A stretch of 41,324 nucleotides of DNA from Acidobacteriaceae bacterium (GTDB taxonomy: Bacteria > Acidobacteriota > Terriglobia > Terriglobales > Acidobacteriaceae). Under the pieces are notes generated by a model that saw only the letters and a list, made by a program, of their open reading frames with translations, made no database searches and was not told where the DNA came from. Location: assembly GCA_030037705.1 (NCBI GenBank), contig JASHQE010000231.1, forward strand, positions 1 through 41,324, written 5' to 3'. Of the stretch, positions 33,159 through 41,324 are shown in pieces. Within the stretch, counting starts at the first letter, position 1, and every line of letters begins with the position of its first letter. The translations under genes and the position numbers were made by a program.

Positions 33159-33962
33159 TCAGTGCGTCATTCCGTAAATGATGTAATCGAGTCCGACGCG
33201 AAACGCCATCGATGCAAACGTCTCAGGGTAGTTCGGATCATCGGCCCACTCCCACGCGTCGCCCAGGTGCATGTTATGGCAGATCGCGACGATGATGCGG
33301 CCCTTGTCGTCGCGGATCGCGCGCCACTTCGGCTGGTATCCGTCTTTCTCATACGTGCGCCCAGTCCACACATACTGCTCGCCCGGTATCTGCATCTTGT
33401 CGTCGATGTCGTAGAGTGTGTGGAAGATCTCATCGCCGCTCTGCAAGTCTTCGACGGGCCGGTCCGGCAGCACCTGCCTCATGCCATTCATAAAGTTTTC
33501 CCAGTCTTCGGTGCCGTGAAAATCGTCCACCATCAGGAAGCCGCCTTTGAGCAGATACTCGCGCAGCCGCTTGGCTTCGGCATCGGTAAAAGTCCAGTTC
33601 TGCACCTGCACCGCATAAATCCACGGATAATTGAAGATCTCGTCGGAATCGAGCGTGACCACCTGCTCATACGGTCGCCCGTCGATGCGCGTGAGCCGGT
33701 GCATGGCGATGAGAAACTGCCTGTCGGCCTTGGGATAATCACGCGACCAGGAGTTGAACCATCCGCGATGGCCCCAGCCGCCATAACCCGCATTCTCCAT
33801 ATTGGAGCTGTAAGCCAGGCGCGACCAGTAAAACTCCGCCTTCACATTCGTGGGCGAGTCGTCGTTGCCAAATCCGAAGTCCGCGGTCCGCTGCAAGGCC
33901 CAGAGTCCAACGCAACAGCCCCCTGCCGCCGCGGCCAGGAGCGCGACTTGCGAGAGCTTCAT
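33159..33962 (-). CDS. DUF4159 family exported protein
   Basis: A 267-residue protein with an N-terminal signal or anchor (MKLSQVALLAAAAGGCCVGL). The rest fits DUF4159: FYWSRLAYSSN, LLKGGFLMVDDFHG and FASMAFRVGLDYIIYGMTH at the end, a flavodoxin-like fold often found with MoxR/VWA operons. ATG 33962 has GGAGG upstream; the frame is open further upstream without a good start. It is the first gene of the eight-gene operon. Biochemical role unknown. Confidence 0.85.
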   Translation of the reverse strand: MKLSQVALLAAAAGGCCVGLWALQRTADFGFGNDDSPTNVKAEFYWSRLAYSSNMENAGYGGWGHRGWFNSWSRDYPKADRQFLIAMHRLTRIDGRPYEQVVTLDSDEIFNYPWIYAVQVQNWTFTDAEAKRLREYLLKGGFLMVDDFHGTEDWENFMNGMRQVLPDRPVEDLQSGDEIFHTLYDIDDKMQIPGEQYVWTGRTYEKDGYQPKWRAIRDDKGRIIVAICHNMHLGDAWEWADDPNYPETFASMAFRVGLDYIIYGMTH

Positions 33963-34039
33963 GAAAACCTCCGCGGATGGGAAGTTCGCGAGAGAACCAA
34001 GGACCGTCTGTCGTCCTGTTGCCCTAATAGACGACGCTA

Positions 34040-34049
34040 CAACCGGTTG
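34040..34049. promoter_or_regulatory. Perfect 10-bp palindrome in a divergent promoter region
   Basis: CAACCGGTTG lies in the 149-bp gap between the DUF4159 operon and the multicopper oxidase gene. It could be an operator for either direction; no other copy of the full palindrome was noticed in the window. Confidence 0.25.
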
Positions 34050-34111
34050 GTTGCAGTATGCCGCCCTCCCGGCTCCTTGTCCAGTTGGCCCCTCCGTGAG
34101 ACGATGCTGCC

Positions 34112-35554
34112 ATGCCCGGCAACTCATTGAACCGGCGCAAACTCCTTCAACTCGGCAGCGCGGCCCTGGCGCAGGCCGCCTTGACGCGGCTCGCGGGAGA
34201 CGCCCAGGCCATTCTCGCGCCCGCGCCTGAAAAAGCCGACTACACGCTGCACATTGCGCCTGTTACAGTCGAACTCGATCGCTCTCACATTCTTTCGACC
34301 ATCGGCTACAACGGCACTGCGCCGGGCCCGGTGCTGCGCATGCGCGAGGGCAGGCCGGTCACGATAGACGTGATGAACGCCACGGATACGCCCGAGCTGG
34401 TGCACTGGCACGGCATGTTGATTCCGCCCGAAGTCGATGGCACAGAAGAGGAGGGCACGCCGCTCGTCGAGCCGCACAGCCGCCGCCGCTTTCAGCTCAC
34501 GCCCGGCCCCGCCGGAAGCCGCTGGTATCACTCCCATGCCATGGCCATGGACGATCTGCACAAGGGCGCGTACACCGGGCAATTCGGTTTTGTCTATGTC
34601 GATAGCGGCAATGACCCCGGCCAATACGACCAGGAGCTATTTCTTGCCCTGCGCGATTGGGAGCCGTTCTTCACCGCCACCATGGACGACGAGGACGACG
34701 ATACGCACCAGGGACCGCTGCTCGAAAAGCCGGCGGTGCTGAACACCGATCCCGACGGCCTCGAAGTCGGGTCGATGACCTATTCGATCAATGACAAAGC
34801 TCTCGGTTCCGGGGATCCCATCCGTGTTCGCCAAGGCCAGCGCCTGCTCATCCATTTCCTCAACGCCAGCGCCATCGAAAATCGCCGCATCGCGCTCGCG
34901 GGCCACAAGATGAAGGTCATCGCCCTCGATGGCAATCCCGTTCCCGTGCCGCAGACCCTCGATTCCATCTTTATCGGCGCGGGCGAACGCATCGACGTGA
35001 TCGTCGAGATGAACAATCCCGGCATCTGGATCCTTGGCGGCACGGAGAAGCCCATCCGCGAGTCCGGCCTCGGAGTCGTCGTCGAGTACGCCGGCCAGCA
35101 CCAGCAGCCGCAGTGGATCGACCCGCCCAAAACACCCTGGGATTACACGATCTTCGGCGCGCCCTATGCCGCCGCGCCCGCTCCCGAGCAGACCATCGAA
35201 CTAATTTTTGAGAAAATCCCTGGAGGCGCGGGTAAATTCAACCTCTGGCTGGTCAACGGCAAACCCTACCCGCACGAGCGCGAGTTTGTGCTTGAACGGG
35301 GCGTGCGTTACCGGCTCGTCATGCGCAACCGCACCGACGATGCGCATCCGATGCACCTGCACCGCCATCTGTGGGAGCTTAGGTCGGTCAACGACAAGCC
35401 CACCGCTGGCATCATCAAGGACACGGTCGTCATTCCCTACTACGGCCGCGCCGTCGTCGATTTCACTGCCAACCAGCCCGGCCTCGCCCTCTTTCACTGC
35501 CACATCCAGCAACACATGGACTACGGTTTCAAAGCGCTCTTCCGCTACGCATAA
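34112..35554 (+). CDS. Tat-exported multicopper oxidase (laccase-like)
   Basis: A 480-residue three-cupredoxin oxidase. A twin-arginine signal (NRRKLLQLGSAALAQAA) starts the chain. Copper ligands are HWHG (98-101), WYHSH (139-142), HPMHLHRH and HCHIQQHMDYGF near the C-terminus (T1 Cys463). The axial position ten residues after the T1 Cys is Phe473, not Met, as in higher-potential laccases. Such periplasmic enzymes oxidise phenols or metals such as Cu(I), with O2 reduced to water. A low-complexity acidic insert (DDEDDD) sits in the middle. It is a single gene divergent from the MoxR operon. Confidence 0.92.
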   Translation: MPGNSLNRRKLLQLGSAALAQAALTRLAGDAQAILAPAPEKADYTLHIAPVTVELDRSHILSTIGYNGTAPGPVLRMREGRPVTIDVMNATDTPELVHWHGMLIPPEVDGTEEEGTPLVEPHSRRRFQLTPGPAGSRWYHSHAMAMDDLHKGAYTGQFGFVYVDSGNDPGQYDQELFLALRDWEPFFTATMDDEDDDTHQGPLLEKPAVLNTDPDGLEVGSMTYSINDKALGSGDPIRVRQGQRLLIHFLNASAIENRRIALAGHKMKVIALDGNPVPVPQTLDSIFIGAGERIDVIVEMNNPGIWILGGTEKPIRESGLGVVVEYAGQHQQPQWIDPPKTPWDYTIFGAPYAAAPAPEQTIELIFEKIPGGAGKFNLWLVNGKPYPHEREFVLERGVRYRLVMRNRTDDAHPMHLHRHLWELRSVNDKPTAGIIKDTVVIPYYGRAVVDFTANQPGLALFHCHIQQHMDYGFKALFRYA

Positions 35555-35569
35555 CTGGTGGGTTTAGAT

Positions 35570-35652
35570 GGGGCACCCGGCCATGTGCGCCGGAGGCGCA
35601 ATGGACTTTAGCCGAGTGCCGGGTGCCCCAGGTCTCGCTTTTGAGACCTGGG
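35570..35652. repeat. Two adjacent intergenic palindromes
   Basis: GGGGCACCCGGC (35570-35581) and GCCGGGTGCCCC (35618-35629) form a 12-bp inverted repeat. It is followed by CCCAGGTCTC-gctttt-GAGACCTGGG (35627-35652), a 10-bp stem with a 6-nt loop. A related but imperfect CCCAGGT...ACCTGGGGCACCC unit recurs at about 35748-35788. Such elements are, as I recall, dispersed in many copies in Acidobacteriaceae genomes. Confidence 0.7.
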
Positions 35653-35871
35653 AAAGCACGATCCTCAGTCAACCGATGAGCAATGCGCATCTCAAAGGCG
35701 GGCAGCCTTCGCTCAGGATGACAGTACTTGGTTGAGATTTGTGGTTTCCCAGGTTTTCCGCCGCGGCGGACAGACCTGGGGCACCCATTTTCGTGCCGGA
35801 TTAAGTTTTCTCAAACCTGGCCACCCGCCAGTGTCTCCGAATCGGAGAACATCTGTTTGCAGGGCAAAGAA

Positions 35872-35993
35872 CATCCCTCAGGGGTTAAAACCCCTTGGAA
35901 TTTTGCGCCTTTTCGGCATGGCTGAAGCCATGCCCTGTTACAAAACCCTCTCGCTCCATGATTCATCAGACACTGCCTAGCCCCTGAGGGATG
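35872..35993. repeat. 122-bp palindromic intergenic element (REP/MITE-like)
   Basis: CATCCCTCAGGGG (35872-35884) and CCCCTGAGGGATG (35981-35993) are perfect 13-bp terminal inverted repeats. Inside lies GGCATGGCT-GA-AGCCATGCC (35915-35934). No open frame is visible. With the preceding palindromes this explains most of the gene-free stretch from 35555 to 36050. Confidence 0.7.
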
Positions 35994-36050
35994 GTTTTAC
36001 GCAAACTGACCCACTACCAAATAGGGCGTCGGAACTTGCTACCCTGATTC

Positions 36051-37130
36051 TTGCCCGTCGGACGCCCAAACTGGCTGCCTTCTTATATTCCCGAGCTCCA
36101 GGGGCTGCGCGGGATTGCGGTGTTGGCGGTGGTTTTGTACCACTGCCACCCGCGTCTCGCGGGGACTTGGCTTTATGGAGCCTCGTTGTGGGGATGGGCG
36201 GGGGTCAATCTCTTCTTCGTGCTCTCGGGCTTTCTGATTACCTCGATCCTGCTTCAATCCCGCGGCAAGCCGCACTACTTTCGTAATTTTTACGGGCGGC
36301 GTGTGCTGCGCATCTGGCCGGTGTATGTGCTGGTGCTGGTGGTTGTTTACCTTGAAGCGCCGTGGTTCATCGGTTCACCGATAGGCGTGGCCATCAGGAC
36401 AGCGCCCTGGTTCGCCTACATTTTTTTCGTGCAGAATCTATTTCACCTCACGTTGCCGCCGGCCGTCGGTCCCACGTGGTCGCTGGCCATAGAGGAGCAA
36501 TACTACTTTGTGTGGGCTCCGGCGGTGCGCATCTTGACGCGGCCGTGGATGCTCGCATCGGCGCTCGGCGCCGCGCTGGTGGCATCGCCGCTGCTGCGGC
36601 ACGCAAACCTGCGCTGGATGACGCCCACGCATACGCTCATCCATCTGGACGGCATCGCATGTGGAAGCTTGCTGGCGCTGGGACTGTATACGCTCGGGCT
36701 GAACCGGCGCGTGTGGCTTGCGGTCGGATTGAGCGGGTTGACCGTGGGTTTGCTCGCCGCAGGCACAGTGGCGGGCGGAACGGCGTTTCTCGATTCCGCG
36801 CTGGCGCTCGCGTTTGGCGGCGCCGTGCTGGCGGCGATTGCGTCGACGGGCGCGCGCAATCCTCTGCATGTGGCGCTGCGCCGCGGCCCACTCGCATTTT
36901 ACGGGCGCATCAGCTATGGGCTTTACATGATTCACATCGCAGTCTTCATCTTTTTCGGGTGGTTTGATGCGCACATGGATCACTACGGAATGGCTGGCGA
37001 CTTGGCCGTGGTCGGTTTCCGGCTGGCGGTTTCCACGTTGGCGGCGGCGGCGCTGTGGTACGGGTTTGAGTCGCGCATTCTCAAATGGAAGCGTTTTTTG
37101 GGGGCGGGACCCGGGCCTGAGCTAAGCTAA
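36051..37130 (+). CDS. Acyltransferase 3 family membrane protein (OafA/YrhL-like)
   Basis: A 359-residue integral membrane acyltransferase with about ten helices. The family N-terminus YIPELQGLRGIAVLAVVLYH contains the conserved Arg and His, followed by GWAGVNLFFVLSGFLIT, FYGRRVLRIWPVY and PTWSLAIEEQYY. These enzymes O-acylate sugars of surface polysaccharides, lipids or antibiotics. A TTG at 36051 without a good Shine-Dalgarno is the only start near the conserved region, so the exact start is uncertain. Acceptor unknown. Confidence 0.85.
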   Translation: MPVGRPNWLPSYIPELQGLRGIAVLAVVLYHCHPRLAGTWLYGASLWGWAGVNLFFVLSGFLITSILLQSRGKPHYFRNFYGRRVLRIWPVYVLVLVVVYLEAPWFIGSPIGVAIRTAPWFAYIFFVQNLFHLTLPPAVGPTWSLAIEEQYYFVWAPAVRILTRPWMLASALGAALVASPLLRHANLRWMTPTHTLIHLDGIACGSLLALGLYTLGLNRRVWLAVGLSGLTVGLLAAGTVAGGTAFLDSALALAFGGAVLAAIASTGARNPLHVALRRGPLAFYGRISYGLYMIHIAVFIFFGWFDAHMDHYGMAGDLAVVGFRLAVSTLAAAALWYGFESRILKWKRFLGAGPGPELS

Positions 37131-37207
37131 GTGAGCTAATATGGAAGCGCCTTACAACCGGTCTCACAACTCCCATGCGGCATTTGCGCAAGCACGGGAC
37201 CTGAAAT

Positions 37208-39118
37208 ATGATGAGAAACGCTACGCAACTTCCTGCTTTCTGTAAAGAGCTGAATCGAAAACGCTGCGGCTGTTCTCTCGCAGCCGCTCTGCTGTGCGCA
37301 GTTCCGCTTGTGCGCGCGCAGTCCACTCCATCCTCAACAGAGCCCGCGGCGACGGTCCGTACCAACGCCGACCTTGTGATCGTCGACGTGGTTGTCACCG
37401 ATTCAAAGCAGAATCCGGTCCGCAATCTCACGGTATCCGATTTCACGCTCCTGGAGGACGGCAAACCCCAGTCCATCAAGGCATTTGAAGAGCACTCGGC
37501 GAACGGCGCCGTCCAGTTTACGCCCATGCCGAAGCTTGCTCCCGGCATGTTCACCAACTACTCGCCCACGCCTGCAAACGGAGCTCTCAACATTCTGTTG
37601 CTCGATAAGCTCAACACGCCCATGAACGCCCAGACCGAAGTCAGAGACCAGGTGCTGAAGTATCTCAGGCAGATTCCGGCAGGCACGCGAATGGCGATCT
37701 TTGCCCTGACTACGCAGTTGCGCATGTTGCAGGGGTTCACCTCGAATCCCGAGATTCTTCGTGCATTGGTCGAAGGCAAGAAGACGCTTCCGGGCGGTTC
37801 TCCTCTGATGGATGACGCCATGACCGGAGACGAGCCCGGCGCAGACGACCCGATGATGGACATAATCGCCGACAGCGAGGGGAGCAACCCGGATGCCGCT
37901 ACGATGGAAGCCAATCTGCAGCAGTTCGAAGCAGAGCAGCAGGCCTTTCAGCTTCAGCTTCGTGCGCGTTACACGCTGGATGCGTTCAATCTTCTGGCGC
38001 GCTATCTCAATCAACTGCCGGGCCGCAAGAACCTCATCTGGTTTTCCGGTTCTTTTCCCATCAGCATCCTTCCCGACCCCGACCTGCAGAATCCCTTTGT
38101 CATCGTCGATTCGGCCGAGGATGAGTTCAGAGAGACGACCGATCTGCTCGCCCGCAGCCAGGTGGCCGTCTATCCCATCGACGCACGCGGCCTGATGCCT
38201 GCGCCAATGTTAAACGCGAGCAACTCAGGCCGAAGCTACGCGCGCGCTCCCGAGAACTTCGCAAAAGACGATGCAAAATTCTTTCAGCAGACTACAAATG
38301 AACACGGCACGATGATGCAGATGGCTGAAGCAACCGGCGGACAGGCTTTCGTGAACACGAATGGGCTTGCCGAAGCCGTCACGCGTGCAATCGACGATGG
38401 TTCCAATTACTACACCCTGGCTTACACGCCGGCAGACCGAAATTGGAATGGCCGTTACCGCAAGATTGAAGTGAAACTTGAGCGCACGGGACTTGCGCTC
38501 AGCTACCGCCGTGGCTACTATGCGGACGACCCGAATGTGCCGATCAAAAGCACCCAGGCGAGCAACCAGACGCAGAAGCCGAAGAACGGCCTGGTTCCCT
38601 ACAGTCCATTGCGCGCAGCCATGCTGCACGGTGGTCCCGATCCTACGGAGATTTTATTCGTCGCCAATGTGCGGCCCAACAGTGCGGAAAACGAAGCATC
38701 TGTCGCTCCGGGCAATCAAATGAGTTCCAAGGTGAAGGGGCCCTACCGTCGCTATGCGGTGAATTTCCTCGTTCAACCCCGGAGCCTGAACTGCCCGTTG
38801 GCGGACGATGGCGCGTATCACTGTGCGGTGGAATTCCTGACCTTTGTTTACGATGTGGATGGCGTCCTGGTCAATCTTGCGAACAACAGCTTGGAGATCA
38901 AACTTTCAACCGGCCAATATGCGCAAGCTCTGAAAAGTAATTTCAGCTATCACCAGCAAATCAGCGTTCCGGCAAAGGGCGAATACTATCTCCGCATCGG
39001 TATTCACGACGTGGCCGCCGACCGCATGGGCGCTTTGGAGGTGCCCGTGGCCGCGGCCGCCAAATTGCCTCCCATTGCTGCGCCGGGGCCATCGCCGCTC
39101 GCAAAGCCAAATCCATAG
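37208..39118 (+). CDS. Secreted VWFA-related protein of the acidobacterial type
   Basis: A 636-residue exported protein with a signal sequence (about 20-38, LAAALLCAVPLVRAQ). A beta segment follows (VIVDVVVTDSKQNPVRNLTV, FTLLEDGKPQSIKAFE), then a VWA fold (ILLLDKLNTP, IFALTTQLRMLQGFT, LPGRKNLIWFSGSFP, VAVYPIDARGL). A C-terminal region contains YYTLAYTPADRNWNGRYRKI and YRRGYY. This is the architecture of the VWFA-related acidobacterial domain family, present in many paralogues in this phylum and of unknown role. Two adjacent ATG codons (37208, 37211) are possible starts. Confidence 0.88.
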   Translation: MMRNATQLPAFCKELNRKRCGCSLAAALLCAVPLVRAQSTPSSTEPAATVRTNADLVIVDVVVTDSKQNPVRNLTVSDFTLLEDGKPQSIKAFEEHSANGAVQFTPMPKLAPGMFTNYSPTPANGALNILLLDKLNTPMNAQTEVRDQVLKYLRQIPAGTRMAIFALTTQLRMLQGFTSNPEILRALVEGKKTLPGGSPLMDDAMTGDEPGADDPMMDIIADSEGSNPDAATMEANLQQFEAEQQAFQLQLRARYTLDAFNLLARYLNQLPGRKNLIWFSGSFPISILPDPDLQNPFVIVDSAEDEFRETTDLLARSQVAVYPIDARGLMPAPMLNASNSGRSYARAPENFAKDDAKFFQQTTNEHGTMMQMAEATGGQAFVNTNGLAEAVTRAIDDGSNYYTLAYTPADRNWNGRYRKIEVKLERTGLALSYRRGYYADDPNVPIKSTQASNQTQKPKNGLVPYSPLRAAMLHGGPDPTEILFVANVRPNSAENEASVAPGNQMSSKVKGPYRRYAVNFLVQPRSLNCPLADDGAYHCAVEFLTFVYDVDGVLVNLANNSLEIKLSTGQYAQALKSNFSYHQQISVPAKGEYYLRIGIHDVAADRMGALEVPVAAAAKLPPIAAPGPSPLAKPNP

Positions 39119-39263
39119 AAGCCAATCCTATTACGGCGCACGCGATTCCACCCACTGCATACGAAGGATTGTGAACCACGTTGTAAGACTGCTGCGCGCG
39201 TGATCTGCGACAGAGGATTTGCCGCTTGTTCTACACTGGTAGGTTGATTGGGAGCCTCTATCC

Positions 39264-40253
39264 ATGCCTGCCGCAACAGCTTCCGCAGTCACTCAACGCA
39301 CGCCATCGCCGGCTCTGCGCCGCTTTGCATGGGGTGTGCTGGTTTATTTCGTTGCCGTGATTCTCTGGGGCGCACTGGTCCGCGCCACGGGCTCTGGCGC
39401 AGGCTGCGGAGACCACTGGCCACTGTGCAACGGCACCGTGCTTCAGCACGCGCCGCGCACCGATACAATCATCGAGTTCACGCACCGGATCACCAGCGGC
39501 ATCTCCTTCTTCTCTGTCGTGGGACTGCTGGCGTGGACGTTTGCCGGCACGGTGCGCGGCCACATGGCGCGAGCGGCTGTGGCGGCATCGGTTGCGTTTA
39601 CGCTGATCGAGGCGATTCTGGGCGCGTTGCTGGTGAAGCTTGGACTGACTGCGCAGAGCCACTCTCCGCTGCGTCCGGCGTATCTGGCGCTCCATTTGAC
39701 TAATACGCTGCTACTGCTGGCTGCATTGGCTCTTACGGCGCACCTGTTAAGCCGTGAAGAAGGATACCTGCGCCGCGACATCCGCGTGATTGCGCCGGTG
39801 GGCGCCGCGGCTGGACTCTTTGTCGTGCTGGTGGTGGGCGTTACCGGATCGCTGGCTGCGCTCGGCGACACTCTTTTTCCTGCGACCTCACTAGGCGCGG
39901 CTCTGCAGCAGGATTTTTCCGCAGGGAGCGGGTGGCTGCTGCGCTGGCGCTGGACGCATCCGACCATAGCGTTCCTCGCCAGCATTTTTCTGATCTGGAT
40001 TCTGGTGCGCGCAGCGCAACGCTCCAGGTACTGGAATAATCGCGGGCTCTCCGCGCTGGTGCTGATCTTGCTGGCTGCGCAGTACCTGTTGGGCGTGATG
40101 GATGTGCTGCTGCTCGCGCCTGTGTGGCTGCAAGTGGCGCACCTTTTAGGCGCTGATGCGCTCTGGATCGCTTTGGTTGTTCTCACTGCGCGGCTTACTT
40201 TTGAGCCGGTGATCCCACCTATGCTGACGACGGCGGTGAATTCCTCTCGATAG
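39264..40253 (+). CDS. ctaA: CtaA/Cox15-type haem A synthase
   Basis: A 329-residue, 8-helix membrane protein. Diagnostic segments are GSGAGCGDHWPLCNG (Cys pair loop), the haem-ligand IEFTHRITSG, LALHLTNTLLLL, HPTIAFLAS and the late VAHLLGADALW, giving the four His of the CtaA family. It oxidises haem O to haem A for aa3-type cytochrome oxidase. No haem O synthase or oxidase subunit lies in the remaining sequence. Confidence 0.88.
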   Translation: MPAATASAVTQRTPSPALRRFAWGVLVYFVAVILWGALVRATGSGAGCGDHWPLCNGTVLQHAPRTDTIIEFTHRITSGISFFSVVGLLAWTFAGTVRGHMARAAVAASVAFTLIEAILGALLVKLGLTAQSHSPLRPAYLALHLTNTLLLLAALALTAHLLSREEGYLRRDIRVIAPVGAAAGLFVVLVVGVTGSLAALGDTLFPATSLGAALQQDFSAGSGWLLRWRWTHPTIAFLASIFLIWILVRAAQRSRYWNNRGLSALVLILLAAQYLLGVMDVLLLAPVWLQVAHLLGADALWIALVVLTARLTFEPVIPPMLTTAVNSSR

Positions 40254-40644
40254 ACCTCTTGCCCGGTCATCTCATCTCGTCCATTTTGCATCGTATGAAA
40301 ATGGGCGCCCGTATTCGAATACCTTTTCTGGCAACCCTCGCACGGTAAGAGCAGGACGATTGTATGTTGACTTGAATGGGCAGTGGCCAACAACATCCTT
40401 TGAGGGCGTCTTCAAAATTCAATCCCTCACAGGCAAACGCATCTCCGATGCATTCCGGCAGCAGCTTTGGTTCGCGAATCGGATTGTGCTCTCGATGAGC
40501 GCACAGCCGTCTGATCGCCGCCCAGCCTGGAGACGTGAGTGTGGAGACGTGCTTAACGGCGTTTGCCTCAGCCCCTTTGTGTTTGCATCTCTCGTTCACA
40601 ATCTCGTGCACTGTTTGACGGGCTTTCTACCGAGGTGGACGACG

Positions 40645-41181
40645 ATGAAGAAATGGATCGTATTGCTGTTTTTGCCTTTGGGAATGGCTGGATGCGCTTA
40701 CACGCCGACCGGCAACGTAAATCAGATCCAATTGGCGGTTTATACGCCCGACTGCGTAGACGTTCAGGACGCGAGCACCGCGGCTGGAGCGCACTTGCAG
40801 ATTTATCCCTGCGGCGCGGGCAAGATGAGCCAGGAGTGGACCGTCGAACCGATCAATAACTCCAAAAATTACCTGTTTATCAACGCCAACAGTCAGATGT
40901 GCATGAGCGTGGCCAGTGATCCCGACACAGCCCCGGGCCAATATGTGGTGCAGGAGCCATGCGCTCCGGATAATTCAGACCTCGATGAGGTGTGGAACAT
41001 CAATAAGGCTCCCAGCGGGGAGGCAGGCATTCAGATCGTCTCAGCCGCAAGCAGTCAATGTCTCGATCTGCCTTACGGTGAGATTGCATCCATCGTTACC
41101 TTGCAACAGTATTACTGCGACACAGATGATCCCGCGCAGGGATGGACGATCAATCCGGTGGCGAAGGGAAATATCCCGTAG
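40645..41181 (+). CDS. Ricin-type beta-trefoil lectin-like lipoprotein
   Basis: A 178-residue protein with a lipoprotein signal (MKKWIVLLFLPLGMAGC, lipobox Cys17). Three repeats fit a ricin-B/beta-trefoil pattern: CVDVQDASTAAGAHLQIYPC...SQEW, CMSVASDPDTAPGQYVVQEPC...DEVW, and CLDLPYGEIASIVTLQQYYC...AQGW, each a C-x-D/V start and a Q-x-W-like end. Carbohydrate binding at the cell surface is likely. ATG 40645 is chosen because it starts the signal peptide and has GAGGT upstream; the frame is open back to 40360. In the 391 bp before it (40254-40644) I see no gene. Confidence 0.75.
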   Translation: MKKWIVLLFLPLGMAGCAYTPTGNVNQIQLAVYTPDCVDVQDASTAAGAHLQIYPCGAGKMSQEWTVEPINNSKNYLFINANSQMCMSVASDPDTAPGQYVVQEPCAPDNSDLDEVWNINKAPSGEAGIQIVSAASSQCLDLPYGEIASIVTLQQYYCDTDDPAQGWTINPVAKGNIP

Positions 41182-41203
41182 GAGCTTACAGGGACTCGGT
41201 GAG

Positions 41204-41324
41204 TTAATCTTCGAGCGCAGGGTGGTAGTGGCTCTCCCAGCCCAAATAGCGCACCGCGGCTTCATGCACTGCCTTGGAAACGCTGCTGAAGTTGGCAGCG
41301 ACGTGATGCTCGAAGCCTTTATGG
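41204..41324 (-). CDS. C-terminal fragment of a probable fucose/arabinose-isomerase-like protein (partial)
   Basis: A minus-strand frame enters from the right edge and stops at TAA (41206-41204), giving 39 residues containing GFEHHVAANFSSVSKAVHEA and YLGWESHYHP. GFEHHVAANF parallels GMPHHVLLSF at the end of the isomerase-like protein at 16330-17682, so it may be a second member of that superfamily. The rest lies outside the window. Confidence 0.5.
   Translation of the reverse strand, partial: HKGFEHHVAANFSSVSKAVHEAAVRYLGWESHYHPALED

Noticed and set aside
35627-35652. Terminator for the multicopper oxidase gene
   Set aside because: The stem is strong but no T tract follows on the plus strand; it reads better as a dispersed repeat.
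1-41324. CRISPR arrays, prophage genes, insertion sequences, rRNA
   Set aside because: I saw no regularly spaced repeats, transposase or integrase motifs, or rRNA-like sequence.

Overview
The window looks like a chromosomal segment of a soil Acidobacteriota (Acidobacteriaceae-like; taxonomy inferred). Supporting signs are an Oar-type TonB receptor with an N-terminal carboxypeptidase-regulatory domain, a VWFA-related protein of the acidobacterial type, many Tat-exported sugar enzymes, high GC with weak codon constraints, and palindromic GGGGCACCCGG / CATCCCTCAGGGG intergenic repeats of a kind I associate with this family.

Region 1 (about 0.3-19.9 kb) is a catabolic island. My main call is a sulfosugar (sulfoquinovose-type) degradation locus. 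The long minus-strand operon (18.9 to 11.2 kb) encodes, in order of transcription, a phosphofructokinase-family kinase, an L-fucose-isomerase-like protein, an aldehyde dehydrogenase, SuyA- and SuyB-like subunits of (R)-sulfolactate sulfo-lyase, a ComC/SlcD-like Ldh2-family dehydrogenase and a SlcC-like D-2-hydroxyacid dehydrogenase. Convergent to it is a plus-strand unit: a LacD/YihT-type class I aldolase, an MFS permease and a degenerate M24 peptidase homologue. Read together: sulfoquinovose to sulfofructose (isomerase), to sulfofructose-1-phosphate (kinase), to DHAP plus sulfolactaldehyde (aldolase), to (S)-sulfolactate (ALDH), epimerised through sulfopyruvate (SlcC and ComC/SlcD), then to pyruvate plus sulfite (SuyAB). 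Upstream genes on the minus strand (Tat-exported sugar isomerase, Gfo/Idh/MocA oxidoreductase, TonB receptor, GntR/FCD regulator) probably handle uptake, early glycoside processing and control. An identical 16-bp site, ATCGATTAAGATCGAT, lies between the -35 and -10 boxes of both the regulator and the kinase operon, and a degenerate copy precedes the aldolase. This ties the separate transcription units into one regulon.

Between these units (7.0-7.6 kb) lie tRNA-Cys(GCA) and two tandem candidate structured RNAs on the minus strand. Each has its own sigma70-like promoter and is about 190 nt long; one ends in a clear terminator. They are 6S-like in size and closing-stem design, but I cannot assign a family.

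Region 2 (19.9-34.0 kb) is one tightly overlapping minus-strand operon: DUF4159 protein, BatA/glutamine-amidotransferase-like VWA membrane protein, C13-like pseudo-peptidase, TPR protein with an HExxH peptidase-MA motif, MoxR ATPase, DUF58 protein, BatA-type VWA protein, and a 1248-residue membrane protein with poly-Gly and Gln-rich coiled-coil regions. It is a MoxR/Bat-type envelope system of unknown function.

Region 3 (34.1-41.3 kb) holds separate plus-strand genes: a Tat multicopper oxidase, an acyltransferase-3 family membrane protein, a VWFA-related secreted protein, a CtaA/Cox15 haem A synthase and a ricin-type lectin lipoprotein. At the right edge is the C-terminal end of a probable second fucose/arabinose-isomerase-like protein on the minus strand. 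All assignments come from reading motifs by eye; no database search was run.
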